Below are positions 39,409 through 48,823 of a DNA stretch of 64,000 nucleotides, piece by piece. Source of the DNA: Halopseudomonas aestusnigri. GTDB lineage: Bacteria > Pseudomonadota > Gammaproteobacteria > Pseudomonadales > Pseudomonadaceae. The notes beneath the pieces are model-generated. The model had not been told where the DNA came from. It made no database searches and saw nothing but the letters and a program-made list of their open reading frames with translations. Position 1 is the stretch's first letter, and every line of letters starts with the position of its first letter. The DNA lies in the NCBI RefSeq assembly GCF_002197985.1, contig NZ_NBYK01000002.1, forward strand, positions 25,016 to 89,015, written 5' to 3'. The translations under genes and the position numbers were made by a program.

Positions 39409-40935
39409 TCAGCTCTTGATCAGCGCCTTGAAGCGCATCAGCTCGGTGAGGCGGTAACCGCGGTAGCGACCCATTGCCAGCATGAAGGCCACCAGAATCA
39501 GCAGCACAGCCGGGAAGGTGAAGACGAAGTAGGTCAGCTCCGGAATGGTCATCAGCAGATGAGCCAGGGTTGCGGCAATCAGGGTGCCTACGGCTGCCTT
39601 CAGAGACTGCGCACCACCGCGCTCTTCCCAGGTGATGGACAGGCGCTCGATGGTCATGGTCAAAATCACCATCGGGAACAGCGACACGGCCAGTGCCTTT
39701 TCCAGCCCCAGCTTGTGGCTGAACAGACTGATTGCAGCGATGACCAGCACCACGAAGGTCAGTACCACGGACAGGCGCGGCAGCATCTGCAGCTTGAGGT
39801 GTTCAAGATAGGAGCGCAGCGACAGGCCCAGGGCGGTGATCAGGGTAAATAGCGCAATACCCCAGCCCAGTTCGGTTTCACGGAAGGCGAGAGCGATCAG
39901 TACCGGGGTAAACGTACCCAGAGTCTGCATGCCGATCAGGTTACGCAGAATCAGAATTACCAGCACGCCGACCGGGATCATGATCATGACCTGATAAACC
40001 CGCTGGGATTGCAGGGGCAGGCCGTACAGGGAGTACTCGAGCAGCGCCGACGCGCTGTTCTGGGTAGTCAGCTTGGCCAGGCGCAGGGCGTTCATCTCAC
40101 TGTTGCTGACAGTCAGCGTCACGTTGGCCTGACGACCGCCTTCCAGGGCCAGCAGCGGATCACTGCCGGTCCACCAGACCAGGCGGTTATCGGGAATACC
40201 CTGTTGCCCGGTTTCCGGGTGGAAATACAGCCAGCGCTCGCCGTTGTAGCTGCGCAGCCAGAGTTCAGGCGTCTGGGCTTCGGTGTTTTCCAGGCGGATG
40301 GTGTGTACCAGCTCCAGCGGGATGCGCGCGTTGGATAGCAGAAGGTCGATGACCCTGGCTTTGTCCATTGCGCTGGTGCCACCGGCCAGCAGCAGCTTGA
40401 CGTTATCGTCGGTGATGTCGTTGACGCGGCGAATGGTTTCGCTGATGAAGGTCTCGATATCCGCCGAGTGCTGGCGAATCGGGTTGATCAGCGCGTCAGC
40501 TGCGACCTGTTCCGGCCCTTCCAGCTGGACCGGTTGCGGTGTTGGCGGCGGCGCGGCCTTGGCCTGCTCTTCGCTGTAGCGCTTGGTCAGCACCAGACGG
40601 TAGTAGAGCGTCTGGGTGCCGCTGGCACGGCGCGAGGACCAGGTAACCCTGCGGTTGCCCTTCTGGTTGTTGATGCTCACGCCGTAGTTGTTGGAGATAA
40701 AGCTCTCATTCAGGCTGACGTACTCCTGATCGAGCGGCGGAATGAAAAACTGCGCCTTGATCGGTGTGCCGGGAACAGCGCGAAACTCTACTTTCGCATC
40801 GAGGCTCCAGATATCGTCGGTTTCATCCTCGGTAACCGGAATATCAAGGACATAGATCTGGTAACCGGTAATGAGTACGCCGAGGGCAACCAGCGTGGCG
40901 ATCAGGATCTTCAGGTGCAGATTTATTGATTGCAT
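39409..40935 (-). CDS. Membrane protein with inactive transglutaminase domain and seven helices
   Basis: This 508-residue protein has an N-terminal signal anchor (residues 7-26) and a periplasmic domain (30-240). A transglutaminase-like fold there lacks the catalytic Cys-His-Asp set (around LLAGGTSAMDKARVIDLLLS). Seven C-terminal membrane helices (about 325-500) begin at VYQVMIMIPVGVLVILILRN. It is the known partner of the RimK-like ligase in the same operon and may present or receive a modified peptide or envelope substrate. The ATG at 40935 is chosen over a frame start at 41007 because MQSINLHLKILIATLVALGV is the natural N-terminus. Confidence 0.87.
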   Translation of the reverse strand: MQSINLHLKILIATLVALGVLITGYQIYVLDIPVTEDETDDIWSLDAKVEFRAVPGTPIKAQFFIPPLDQEYVSLNESFISNNYGVSINNQKGNRRVTWSSRRASGTQTLYYRLVLTKRYSEEQAKAAPPPTPQPVQLEGPEQVAADALINPIRQHSADIETFISETIRRVNDITDDNVKLLLAGGTSAMDKARVIDLLLSNARIPLELVHTIRLENTEAQTPELWLRSYNGERWLYFHPETGQQGIPDNRLVWWTGSDPLLALEGGRQANVTLTVSNSEMNALRLAKLTTQNSASALLEYSLYGLPLQSQRVYQVMIMIPVGVLVILILRNLIGMQTLGTFTPVLIALAFRETELGWGIALFTLITALGLSLRSYLEHLKLQMLPRLSVVLTFVVLVIAAISLFSHKLGLEKALAVSLFPMVILTMTIERLSITWEERGGAQSLKAAVGTLIAATLAHLLMTIPELTYFVFTFPAVLLILVAFMLAMGRYRGYRLTELMRFKALIKS

Positions 40936-41163
40936 AGTTATCTCAACAACTGTTGTAGGGCGGCCTGTCTTTAGGGCACTCCGGCAGGCGCGGCAGGCTG
41001 GCGGCATCTTAGCATGCGCACACGGCCGCTCGTAGATACCCCCGACCCCCTTTTTTTGCGGCCTCTGGCAGACCTTTATTAAAGTCCCGGGTTCCGTCGG
41101 ATTGTTGGCAGGATTCCGCCGAAACCGTCAATTGAGCATAGTGCAATTCGGTTGATTCGGTAG
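40936..41163. other. Divergent intergenic region
   Basis: This stretch separates the 7TM gene and the GntR regulator gene, which diverge. It has a GC-rich block with a T7 run (CCCCCTTTTTTTGCGG near 41044-41059) and AT-rich promoter-like DNA after 41090. I see no gene. Confidence 0.5.
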
Positions 41164-41175
41164 ATTGTTGACAAT
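41164..41175. promoter_or_regulatory. GntR-type operator 1 (ATTGTTGACAAT)
   Basis: This 12-bp near-perfect palindrome ATTGT-TG-ACAAT lies 61 bases before the proposed regulator start. FCD-type GntR regulators bind ATTGT-NN-ACAAT sites, so it is probably an autoregulatory operator of the prp operon. Confidence 0.65.
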
Positions 41176-41225
41176 CCGTTGTTTTGGGGCGCAAAATTCA
41201 ATCCGTTTTCAACTTGGCAAACAGG

Positions 41226-41237
41226 ATTGTAGACAAT
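41226..41237. promoter_or_regulatory. GntR-type operator 2 (ATTGTAGACAAT)
   Basis: A second ATTGT-AG-ACAAT palindrome whose last base is the first base of the proposed TTG start codon. Binding here would block transcription or initiation of the regulator gene. The two sites are 62 bases (about six helical turns) apart, on the same face of the helix. Confidence 0.65.
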
Positions 41238-41944
41238 TGGCTGAGGCGACCCTTGAGGGACCTGCACAGACGCTGTCAGATGGTGCGTTCGAGCGTATCC
41301 AGGCGGCGATCGTCAAGGGCGAGATTGCCCCGGGTACCCGTATCAGCGAACAGTATCTGTCCACGACCTTTGGCATTGGTCGTGGGCCGTTGCGTGAGGC
41401 GATTCGCCGGCTTGAGGGGCGTCGTCTGGTGGTACGCATTCCCCATGCCGGGGTGCGGGTCGTGTCTCTCGACTACGCTGAACTGATTGAGCTGTATCAC
41501 GTTCGCGAAGCGCTGGAGGGCATGGCCTGTCGGCTGGCCGCGCAGAACATGACCGATGACGAGATTGCTGCGCTGCGCGATGTGCTTGCCATGCATGAGC
41601 AACATAGCGGGCTCAAGGCCAACAAGTCCTACTACCAGCAGGAAGGCGATCTGGATATCCACTATCTGATCGTGCAGGGCAGCAAGAACCGCACCCTGAG
41701 TCACATGCTCTGTGATGAGCTCTATCAGTTGGTGCGCATGTACCGCTACCGTTTCTCGACCACCCCCAAACGGCCGAAGCAGGCCTTTGCCGAACACCAC
41801 AATATTATTCAGGCCATCGCCGACCGCGATGGCGAGCTGGCGGAAATGCTGATGCGCCGTCATATCAGCGCATCTCGCCGCAACATCGAGCGTCGACTGC
41901 AGGAGCAGGGCGATGCTGTCACTTCCTCAGGAGGAACAGTCTGA
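41237..41944 (+). CDS. GntR family (FCD) regulator of the methylcitrate operon
   Basis: This 235-residue regulator precedes prpB as in other Pseudomonas. The winged helix-turn-helix spans about residues 12-78: [40 protein letters not shown], then [20 protein letters not shown]. The FCD ligand domain follows, with [18 protein letters not shown] and [11 protein letters not shown] and conserved His metal ligands. No in-frame ATG precedes the HTH. TTG at 41237 with AGGA upstream gives the expected size. The stop overlaps the prpB ATG, and two ATTGT-NN-ACAAT sites lie upstream. It probably represses the operon until methylcitrate accumulates, which is inference. Confidence 0.85.
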   Translation: MAEATLEGPAQTLSDGAFERIQAAIVKGEIAPGTRISEQYLSTTFGIGRGPLREAIRRLEGRRLVVRIPHAGVRVVSLDYAELIELYHVREALEGMACRLAAQNMTDDEIAALRDVLAMHEQHSGLKANKSYYQQEGDLDIHYLIVQGSKNRTLSHMLCDELYQLVRMYRYRFSTTPKRPKQAFAEHHNIIQAIADRDGELAEMLMRRHISASRRNIERRLQEQGDAVTSSGGTV

Positions 41945-42828
41945 TGTCGAAAACCCCGGGTAAACGTTTCCGCGAAGCACTTGCTGCCGAAAGTCCGCTG
42001 CAGATTATCGGTGCCATCAACGCCAACCACGCGCTGCTGGCCAAGCGCGCCGGTTTCCAGGCTATCTACCTGTCAGGTGGCGGTGTCGCTGCCGGCTCCC
42101 TGGGTCTTCCGGATCTGGGTATCAACACTCTGGAAGACGTGCTGATCGACGTGCGTCGCATCACTGACGTCTGCGACCTGCCGCTGCTGGTCGACATCGA
42201 CACCGGCTTTGGCCCGAGCGCGTTCAACATCGAGCGTACCGTCAAGAGCCTGATCAAGGCCGGCGCTGCTGCTGCCCATATCGAAGACCAGGTTGGCGCC
42301 AAGCGCTGCGGTCATCGTCCGGGCAAGGAAATCGTCTCCACTGAAGAGATGGTCAACCGCATCAAGGCGGCAGTCGATGCCAGGACCGATCCGGACTTCT
42401 TCCTGATTGCCCGTACCGACGCCATCCAGGCTGAAGGTGTGGATGCGGCGATCGAGCGTTGCAAGGCCTATGTTGAGGCCGGTGCCGACGGCATCTTCGC
42501 TGAAGCCGCCTACGATCTGCCCACCTACGAGCGCTTCGTGAAAGAGCTGAACGTACCGATCCTGGCCAACATCACCGAGTTCGGTGCCACTCCGCTGTTT
42601 ACCCGTGAAGAGCTGGCCTCGGTTGGCGTTGCCATTCAGCTGTACCCGCTGTCTGCCTTCCGCGCTGCCAACAAGGCTGCCGAGAACGTGTACAACGCGA
42701 TCCGCACCGAAGGCCATCAGCAGAACGTGATCGACACCATGCAGACCCGTGCCGAGCTGTACGATCGCATCGGTTATCACGCGTTCGAGCAGAAGCTGGA
42801 CGCCCTGTTTGCTGCCGGCAAGAAGTAA
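41944..42828 (+). CDS. prpB: 2-methylisocitrate lyase
   Basis: This 294-residue enzyme splits 2-methylisocitrate into pyruvate and succinate, the last step of the methylcitrate cycle for propionate use. The active-site motif [11 protein letters not shown] (about 119-129) is the ICL/PEPM signature with catalytic Cys. [12 protein letters not shown] carries metal-binding Asp, and [19 protein letters not shown] is typical. It overlaps the regulator stop by one base and has AGGAGG upstream. Confidence 0.97.
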   Translation: MSKTPGKRFREALAAESPLQIIGAINANHALLAKRAGFQAIYLSGGGVAAGSLGLPDLGINTLEDVLIDVRRITDVCDLPLLVDIDTGFGPSAFNIERTVKSLIKAGAAAAHIEDQVGAKRCGHRPGKEIVSTEEMVNRIKAAVDARTDPDFFLIARTDAIQAEGVDAAIERCKAYVEAGADGIFAEAAYDLPTYERFVKELNVPILANITEFGATPLFTREELASVGVAIQLYPLSAFRAANKAAENVYNAIRTEGHQQNVIDTMQTRAELYDRIGYHAFEQKLDALFAAGKK

Positions 42829-42839
42829 ATCCCGGTATT

Positions 42840-42859
42840 GGCCCCGCGCAGGCGGGGCC
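42840..42859. other. Intercistronic hairpin between prpB and prpC
   Basis: An 8-bp perfect stem, GGCCCCGC/GCGGGGCC with a GCAG loop and no T-run. It is more likely an mRNA-stabilising or attenuating hairpin than a terminator. Confidence 0.6.
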
Positions 42860-42899
42860 GTCATTCATCTATAAGAACGATCCGTGAGGAGACCAACGC

Positions 42900-44057
42900 A
42901 TGACGTCCAACACCGAGACCCCGACTTTCAAGCCGAAGAAGTCTGTTGCCCTGAGCGGCACGGCTGCCGGCAACACCGCGCTGTGCACCGTCGGTCGCAG
43001 CGGTAACGATCTGCACTACCGTGGCTACGATATCCTGGATGTGGCCACCACCTGCGAATTCGAAGAAATCGCCCACCTGCTGGTGCACGGCAAGCTGCCG
43101 ACCATCGCCGAACTGACTGGCTACAAGGCCAAGCTGAAAGCGCTGCGCGGCCTGCCGGCTGCGGTCATGGCTGCCCTCGAGCAGCTGCCGCCGTCTGCCC
43201 ACCCGATGGACGTGATGCGTACCGGTGTGTCCGTTCTGGGCTGTGTGTCCCCGGAGAAGGACGATCACAACCACCCGGGTGCGCGTGATATTGCCGATAA
43301 GCTGATGGCTTCTTTTGGTTCCATGCTGCTGTACTGGTACCACTTCAGCCACAACGGCAAGCGCATCGACGTCGAGACCGACGACGACTCCATCGGCGGT
43401 CACTTCCTGCACCTGCTGCACGGTGAGAAGCCGCGTGAGTCCTGGGTGCGCGCGATGCACACCAGTCTCAACCTGTACGCCGAGCACGAGTTCAACGCCT
43501 CTACCTTTACCAGCCGTGTGATCGCCGGTACCGGCTCCGACATGCATTCGTGTATCGCCGGTGCGATTGGCGCACTGCGTGGTCCGAAGCACGGCGGCGC
43601 CAACGAAGTCGCCTTCGAGATCCAAAAGCGCTATGACAACCCGGATGAGGCTGAGGCCGACATCCGTGCCCGCGTCGAGAAGAAGGAAGTGGTCATTGGC
43701 TTCGGTCACCCGGTTTACACCGTCTCCGATCCGCGCAACAAGGTGATCAAGGAAGTGGCTCGCCAGCTGTCTGCCGAGCAGAACAACACCAAGATGTATG
43801 ACATCGCCGAGCGTCTGGAAAGCGTGATGTGGGAAATCAAGAAGATGTTCCCGAACCTCGACTGGTTCAGCGCCGTGAGCTACCACATGATGGGCGTGCC
43901 CACCGCGATGTTCACGCCGCTGTTCGTGATTGCCCGTACCGCCGGCTGGTCCAGCCACGTGATTGAGCAGCGTATCGACGGCAAGATTATTCGTCCGAGC
44001 GCCAACTACGTTGGCCCAGAAGATGTGCCGTTCGTGGCACTCAAGGATCGCAAGTAA
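42900..44057 (+). CDS. prpC: 2-methylcitrate synthase
   Basis: This 385-residue citrate synthase-family enzyme condenses propionyl-CoA with oxaloacetate. Family blocks are [18 protein letters not shown], the [14 protein letters not shown] segment, [20 protein letters not shown] with the first catalytic His, [14 protein letters not shown] with the second, and the Asp in [21 protein letters not shown] lies eight bases before the ATG. Its place between prpB and acnD confirms the methylcitrate role over normal citrate synthesis. Confidence 0.97.
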   Translation: MTSNTETPTFKPKKSVALSGTAAGNTALCTVGRSGNDLHYRGYDILDVATTCEFEEIAHLLVHGKLPTIAELTGYKAKLKALRGLPAAVMAALEQLPPSAHPMDVMRTGVSVLGCVSPEKDDHNHPGARDIADKLMASFGSMLLYWYHFSHNGKRIDVETDDDSIGGHFLHLLHGEKPRESWVRAMHTSLNLYAEHEFNASTFTSRVIAGTGSDMHSCIAGAIGALRGPKHGGANEVAFEIQKRYDNPDEAEADIRARVEKKEVVIGFGHPVYTVSDPRNKVIKEVARQLSAEQNNTKMYDIAERLESVMWEIKKMFPNLDWFSAVSYHMMGVPTAMFTPLFVIARTAGWSSHVIEQRIDGKIIRPSANYVGPEDVPFVALKDRK

Positions 44058-44058
44058 G

Positions 44059-46668
44059 ATGAACACCCAATTCCGCAAAGCCCTGCCGGGTACACAGCTG
44101 GATTACTTCGACGCCAAAGCGGCGGTTGAAGCGATCCAGACCGGTGCCTGGGCCAAGCTGCCCTATACCTCCCGCGTGCTGGCCGAGCAGCTGGTACGTC
44201 GCTGCGATCCGGCGGACCTGACCGCCTCGCTGGAGCAGCTGGTTTACCGCAAGCGCGATCTGGACTTCCCCTGGTATCCGGCGCGCGTCGTGTGCCACGA
44301 CATTCTCGGTCAAACCGCGCTGGTCGATCTGGCCGGCCTGCGTGACGCCATCGCCGAGAAGGGTGGTGACCCGTCCAAGGTCAACCCGGTGGTACCGACC
44401 CAGCTGATCGTTGACCACTCGCTGGCGGTCGAAGCGCCCGGCTTCGACCCGGATGCGTTCGAGAAGAACCGCGCCATCGAAGACCGTCGCAACGAAGACC
44501 GCTTCCACTTCATCGAGTGGACCAAGACCGCGTTCAAGAACGTTGACGTGATTCCGGCCGGTAACGGCATCATGCACCAGATCAACCTGGAGAAGATGAG
44601 CCCGGTGATTCAGGCGCGTGAAGGCGTTGCCTTCCCTGACACCTGTGTCGGCACCGATTCTCACACTCCGCACGTTGACGCCCTGGGCGTTATCGCTATC
44701 GGCGTGGGTGGTCTGGAAGCCGAGACCGTGATGCTCGGTCACCCGTCGATGATGCGTCTGCCCGACATCGTCGGTGTCGAGCTGACCGGCAAGCGTCAGC
44801 CCGGTATCACCGCGACCGACATCGTTCTGGCGCTGACCGAGTTCCTGCGTCAGGAGCGGGTCGTCGGTGCCTATGTCGAGTTCTTTGGCGAAGGTGCAGA
44901 CAGCCTGACCATCGGCGACCGTGCCACGATCTCCAACATGTGCCCCGAGTACGGTGCAACCGCCTCGATGTTCTACATCGACGGTCAGACCATTGATTAC
45001 CTCAAACTCACCGGTCGCGAGCCCGAGCAGGTGGCGCTGGTCGAGACCTACGCCAAAGAGCTGGGTCTGTGGAGCGATGCGCTCAAGACCGCCGAGTACG
45101 AGCGCGTGCTGCGCTTTGATCTGGGTAGCGTGGTGCGCAACATGGCCGGGCCAAGCAATCCTCACCGTCGCCTGCCGACCTCGGCGCTGGCCGAGCGCGG
45201 TATCTCCGACGAAGCCAAGTGGGAGGCGGGTAAAGAGGAAGAGGCTAACGGCCTGATGCCCGATGGCGCGGTGATCATCGCTGCCATCACCAGCTGCACC
45301 AATACCTCCAACCCGCGCAACGTGGTTGCCGCCGGTCTGCTGGCCAAGAAAGCCAACGAGCTGGGCCTGGTGCGCAAGCCCTGGGTGAAAACCTCCTTTG
45401 CGCCGGGTTCCAAGGTCGCCAGGCTGTACCTGGAAGAGGCTGGCCTGCTGACCGAGCTGGAGAAGTTGGGCTTCGGTATCGTTGCCTACGCCTGCACCAC
45501 CTGTAACGGCATGTCCGGCGCGCTGGACCCGAAAATCCAGCAGGAAATCATCGATCGCGACCTGTACGCCACCGCTGTGCTGTCCGGTAACCGCAACTTT
45601 GATGGTCGTATCCATCCGTACGCCAAGCAGGCGTTCCTGGCGTCGCCGCCGCTGGTGGTGGCCTATGCCATTGCCGGTACCGTGCGCTTCGATATCGAGC
45701 AGGACGTGCTGGGCACCGACAAGGATGGCAATCCGGTCACCCTGAAAGACCTGTGGCCGAGCGACGAAGAAATCGACGCCATTGTGGCCTCCAGCGTCAA
45801 GCCGGAACAGTTCCGCCAGATCTACATCCCGATGTTCGATCTGGGCAGCGTGCAGGAAGCCGAAAGTCCGCTGTACGACTGGCGCCCGATGTCCACCTAT
45901 ATCCGTCGCCCGCCGTACTGGGAAGGCGCGCTGGCCGGTGAGCGTACGCTCAAGGGCATGCGCCCGCTGGCGATCCTGCCGGACAACATCACCACCGATC
46001 ACCTGTCGCCGTCCAACGCGATTCTGATGAACTCGGCGGCGGGTGAATACCTGCACAAGATGGGCCTGCCGGAGGAGGACTTCAACTCCTACGCGACCCA
46101 CCGTGGTGACCACCTGACCGCGCAGCGCGCGACCTTTGCCAACCCGCAGCTGGTCAACGAGATGGCCGTGGTGGATGGTGAGGTCAAGAAGGGCTCGCTG
46201 GCCCGGGTTGAGCCAGAAGGTCAGGTCATGCGCATGTGGGAAGCGATTGAAACCTATATGAACCGCAAGCAGAACCTGATCATCATCGCCGGTGCCGACT
46301 ACGGTCAGGGCTCGTCCCGTGACTGGGCGGCCAAAGGCGTGCGCCTGGCGGGTGTTGAGGTGATCGTGGCCGAAGGCTTCGAGCGCATTCACCGTACCAA
46401 CCTGGTTGGCATGGGCGTGCTGCCGGTCGAGTTCAAGCCGGGTACTACCCGGCTGACGCTGGGCCTGGACGGTACCGAGACCTATGACATCAAGGGTGAG
46501 GTATCGCCGCGCTGCGATCTGACCCTGGTGATCAATCGCCGCAATGGTGAGGTCGTTGAGGTGCCGGTCACCTGCCGTCTGGACACCGCTGCCGATGTCA
46601 GCGTGTACAAGGCGGGTGGGGTGCTGCAGCGCTTCGCCAAGGACTTCCTTGAGTCAGAGCAAGGTTGA
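44059..46668 (+). CDS. acnD: 2-methylcitrate dehydratase, Fe/S-dependent (AcnD)
   Basis: This 869-residue aconitase-family protein, together with PrpF, replaces PrpD in dehydrating methylcitrate. The Fe-S ligands are in ITSCTNTSNPRNV (first Cys) and YACTTCNGMSGAL (two Cys). GQGSSRDWAAKGVRL carries active-site Ser and Arg. Length matches AcnD (about 865). The ATG at 44059 is one base after the prpC stop. A frame-open region upstream overlaps prpC and is not used. Confidence 0.95.
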   Translation: MNTQFRKALPGTQLDYFDAKAAVEAIQTGAWAKLPYTSRVLAEQLVRRCDPADLTASLEQLVYRKRDLDFPWYPARVVCHDILGQTALVDLAGLRDAIAEKGGDPSKVNPVVPTQLIVDHSLAVEAPGFDPDAFEKNRAIEDRRNEDRFHFIEWTKTAFKNVDVIPAGNGIMHQINLEKMSPVIQAREGVAFPDTCVGTDSHTPHVDALGVIAIGVGGLEAETVMLGHPSMMRLPDIVGVELTGKRQPGITATDIVLALTEFLRQERVVGAYVEFFGEGADSLTIGDRATISNMCPEYGATASMFYIDGQTIDYLKLTGREPEQVALVETYAKELGLWSDALKTAEYERVLRFDLGSVVRNMAGPSNPHRRLPTSALAERGISDEAKWEAGKEEEANGLMPDGAVIIAAITSCTNTSNPRNVVAAGLLAKKANELGLVRKPWVKTSFAPGSKVARLYLEEAGLLTELEKLGFGIVAYACTTCNGMSGALDPKIQQEIIDRDLYATAVLSGNRNFDGRIHPYAKQAFLASPPLVVAYAIAGTVRFDIEQDVLGTDKDGNPVTLKDLWPSDEEIDAIVASSVKPEQFRQIYIPMFDLGSVQEAESPLYDWRPMSTYIRRPPYWEGALAGERTLKGMRPLAILPDNITTDHLSPSNAILMNSAAGEYLHKMGLPEEDFNSYATHRGDHLTAQRATFANPQLVNEMAVVDGEVKKGSLARVEPEGQVMRMWEAIETYMNRKQNLIIIAGADYGQGSSRDWAAKGVRLAGVEVIVAEGFERIHRTNLVGMGVLPVEFKPGTTRLTLGLDGTETYDIKGEVSPRCDLTLVINRRNGEVVEVPVTCRLDTAADVSVYKAGGVLQRFAKDFLESEQG

Positions 46669-46674
46669 TCCAGT

Positions 46675-46696
46675 ACCGGGGCGCTTGCGCCCCGGT
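46675..46696. other. Intercistronic hairpin between acnD and prpF
   Basis: A 10-bp perfect stem, ACCGGGGCGC/GCGCCCCGGT with a TT loop, followed by a loose T-rich stretch. It may attenuate or protect the message. Confidence 0.65.
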
Positions 46697-46718
46697 GTTC
46701 TTTTCAGGAGACGTTTTC

Positions 46719-47906
46719 ATGGCTCATGCAGCCCAAGTCAAAATTCCCGCTACCTACATTCGTGGCGGTACCAGTAAAGGTGTGTTCTTCCGTCTGCAGG
46801 ATTTGCCCGAGCGCTGCCAGGTGCCGGGCGAGGCGCGTGACAAGCTGTTCATGCGCGTAATCGGCAGCCCCGATCCGTACAGTGCGCACATCGACGGCAT
46901 GGGCGGTGCCACCTCGTCGACCTCCAAGTGCGTGATTCTGTCGAAAAGCAGCCAGCCCGAGCACGACGTCGATTACCTCTATGGTCAGGTCTCGATCGAC
47001 AGTGCCTTCGTTGACTGGAGTGGCAACTGCGGCAACCTGTCGACCGCCGCGGGTGCCTTTGCTATTCACGCCGGTCTGGTTGATCCGGCGCGGATTCCGC
47101 AGAACGGCACCTGTGTGGTGCGCATCTGGCAGGCCAACATTCAGAAAACCATCATTGCCCATGTGCCGATCACCAACGGTGAAGTGCAGGAAACCGGTGA
47201 TTTCGAACTGGATGGCGTGACCTTCCCGGCGGCCGAAATCGTGCTGGAGTTCCTGGATCCGTCCGATGACGGCGAAGAGGGCGGCTCGATGTTCCCCACC
47301 GGCAACCTGGTCGACGACCTGGACGTACCCGGTGTCGGTACCTTCAAGGCGACCATGATCACCGCGGGTATCCCGACCGTGTTCGTCAATGCCGAAGACA
47401 TCGGCTACCAGGGCACCGAGCTGCGCGAGGACATCAACAGTGATCCGGCCCAGCTGGCACGCTTTGAGCAGATTCGTATCGCCGGTGCGCTGCGCATGGG
47501 GTTGATCAAAACGCCGGAAGAAGCCGCCAAGCGTCAGCACACGCCGAAGATTGCCTTCGTGTCGCCGCCCAAGACCTATCGGGCTTCCAGTGGCAAGCAG
47601 ATCGAGGCGTCTGACGTCGATCTGCTGGTGCGCGCCCTGTCCATGGGCAAGCTGCATCACGCCATGATGGGCACCTGCGCGGTCGCCATTGGCACGGCGG
47701 CGGCGATCCCCGGTACGCTGGTCAATCTGGCTGCCGGTGGCGGCGAGCGCGAAGCCGTGCGCTTTGGTCACCCATCCGGCTCGCTGCGTGTCGGCGCTGA
47801 AGCCAGACAGGTCGATGGTCAGTGGGTCGTCACCAAAGCCATCATGAGCCGCAGCGCGCGGATCCTGATGGAAGGCAACGTCCGGGTACCCGGCGACGCG
47901 TTCTGA
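46719..47906 (+). CDS. prpF: 2-methylaconitate cis-trans isomerase
   Basis: This 395-residue isomerase of the PrpF family works with AcnD. The family opening IPATYIRGGTSKGVFFRLQD, then SPDPYSAHIDGMGGATSSTS, the FVDWSGNCGNLSTAAGAFAI block with the active-site Cys, and MMGTCAVAIGTAAAIPGT are all present. CAGGAG lies eight bases before the ATG. No prpD gene follows, so the locus relies on the AcnD-PrpF route alone as far as this window shows. Confidence 0.96.
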   Translation: MAHAAQVKIPATYIRGGTSKGVFFRLQDLPERCQVPGEARDKLFMRVIGSPDPYSAHIDGMGGATSSTSKCVILSKSSQPEHDVDYLYGQVSIDSAFVDWSGNCGNLSTAAGAFAIHAGLVDPARIPQNGTCVVRIWQANIQKTIIAHVPITNGEVQETGDFELDGVTFPAAEIVLEFLDPSDDGEEGGSMFPTGNLVDDLDVPGVGTFKATMITAGIPTVFVNAEDIGYQGTELREDINSDPAQLARFEQIRIAGALRMGLIKTPEEAAKRQHTPKIAFVSPPKTYRASSGKQIEASDVDLLVRALSMGKLHHAMMGTCAVAIGTAAAIPGTLVNLAAGGGEREAVRFGHPSGSLRVGAEARQVDGQWVVTKAIMSRSARILMEGNVRVPGDAF

Positions 47907-47967
47907 TGTGCTGAGCTCCGCCGCGTGCTAGGCTCGTTCGACTCTGGTAACGCGGTGGAGCAATTGC

Positions 47968-48756
47968 ATGAATCTGAATCTGTCGGGCCGGCGCGCGCTG
48001 GTCTGTGGTGCAAGTCAGGGGCTGGGCGAGGCCTGCGCCCGTCAATTGGCCGAGCAGGGCGCAGAGGTGGTACTGCTGGCTCGTTCACTCGACAAGTTGC
48101 AGTCGGTACGCGATAGCCTGGCAACCGGGCACGGTCAGCGCCACAGGGTGCTGGCGGTTGACGCCCACGATCGTGCGGCGCTGGCAGGCGCGCTGGTCAA
48201 CGAGCTGGAGCAGGGCGGAGCCATTCATATCTGGCTCAACAACACCGGTGGCCCGGCGCCCGGACGCGCCAGTGACGCCGAACCCGACGCCTATGCCGCT
48301 GCACTCACGCAGCACATGGTGCATGCCCAGGTCATCCTCAGGCATCTGCTGCCGGGGATGCGCAGCGCCGGTTACGGGCGCATCCTCAATGTGCTGTCCA
48401 CTTCGGTCAAGCAACCGCTGGCCAATCTGGGTGTATCCAACACGGTGCGGGCTGCTGTCGCCAACTGGGCCAAAACCCTGGCGTCGGAGCTGGGCGCCGA
48501 TGGCATTACTGTCAACAACGTGCTGCCCGGGCTGACACAAACCCCCAGACTGGATAGCCTGATTGCCAACACTGCCGCGCGCAGCGAGCGGTCGGAAGAG
48601 CAGGTTGCCAAGGCTATGGCGGCCAGCGTGCCGGCAGGACGTTTTGCCGAGCCGGCCGAGTTTGCCAGTGCCGTCGGCTTTCTCGCCTCGCCAGCGGCTG
48701 CCTATATCAATGGCATCAATTTGCCGGTGGATGGCGGCATGACCGGTTCGCTCTGA
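47968..48756 (+). CDS. SDR family oxidoreductase without the usual Tyr-x3-Lys
   Basis: This 262-residue Rossmann-fold protein has CGASQGLGEACARQLAEQGA as the nucleotide-binding loop and LNNTGGPAPG in place of the NNAG motif. At the catalytic position the sequence reads LSTSVKQPLANLGVSNTVRA, so the normal Tyr-x3-Lys is replaced by Ser-Asn-Thr-Val-Arg. This is a known divergent branch of 3-oxoacyl-ACP-reductase-like SDRs. Activity on a hydroxyl/keto substrate is therefore uncertain. It has its own spacing from prpF (61 bases) and ends at a strong terminator. Confidence 0.85.
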   Translation: MNLNLSGRRALVCGASQGLGEACARQLAEQGAEVVLLARSLDKLQSVRDSLATGHGQRHRVLAVDAHDRAALAGALVNELEQGGAIHIWLNNTGGPAPGRASDAEPDAYAAALTQHMVHAQVILRHLLPGMRSAGYGRILNVLSTSVKQPLANLGVSNTVRAAVANWAKTLASELGADGITVNNVLPGLTQTPRLDSLIANTAARSERSEEQVAKAMAASVPAGRFAEPAEFASAVGFLASPAAAYINGINLPVDGGMTGSL

Positions 48757-48772
48757 CCGTATGCGCGAAAAC

Positions 48773-48802
48773 AAAAACGCCCGGCACTGGCCGGGCGTTT
48801 TT
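48773..48802. terminator. Bidirectional terminator between SDR and folD
   Basis: A 13-bp perfect stem, AAAAACGCCCGGC/GCCGGGCGTTTTT with an ACTG loop, gives T-runs on both strands and serves the convergent genes. Confidence 0.95.
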
Positions 48803-48823
48803 ATGTCTGCGGCAGCAGTCTGC

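Noticed and set aside
40936..41007. Upstream start of the 7TM transglutaminase-like gene
   Set aside because: The added 24 residues are Cys/Arg-rich and precede the natural MQSINLHL signal anchor, so the start at 40935 is used.
44041..46392. Long minus-strand open frame
   Set aside because: It is antisense to acnD, whose iron-sulphur motifs prove the plus strand.
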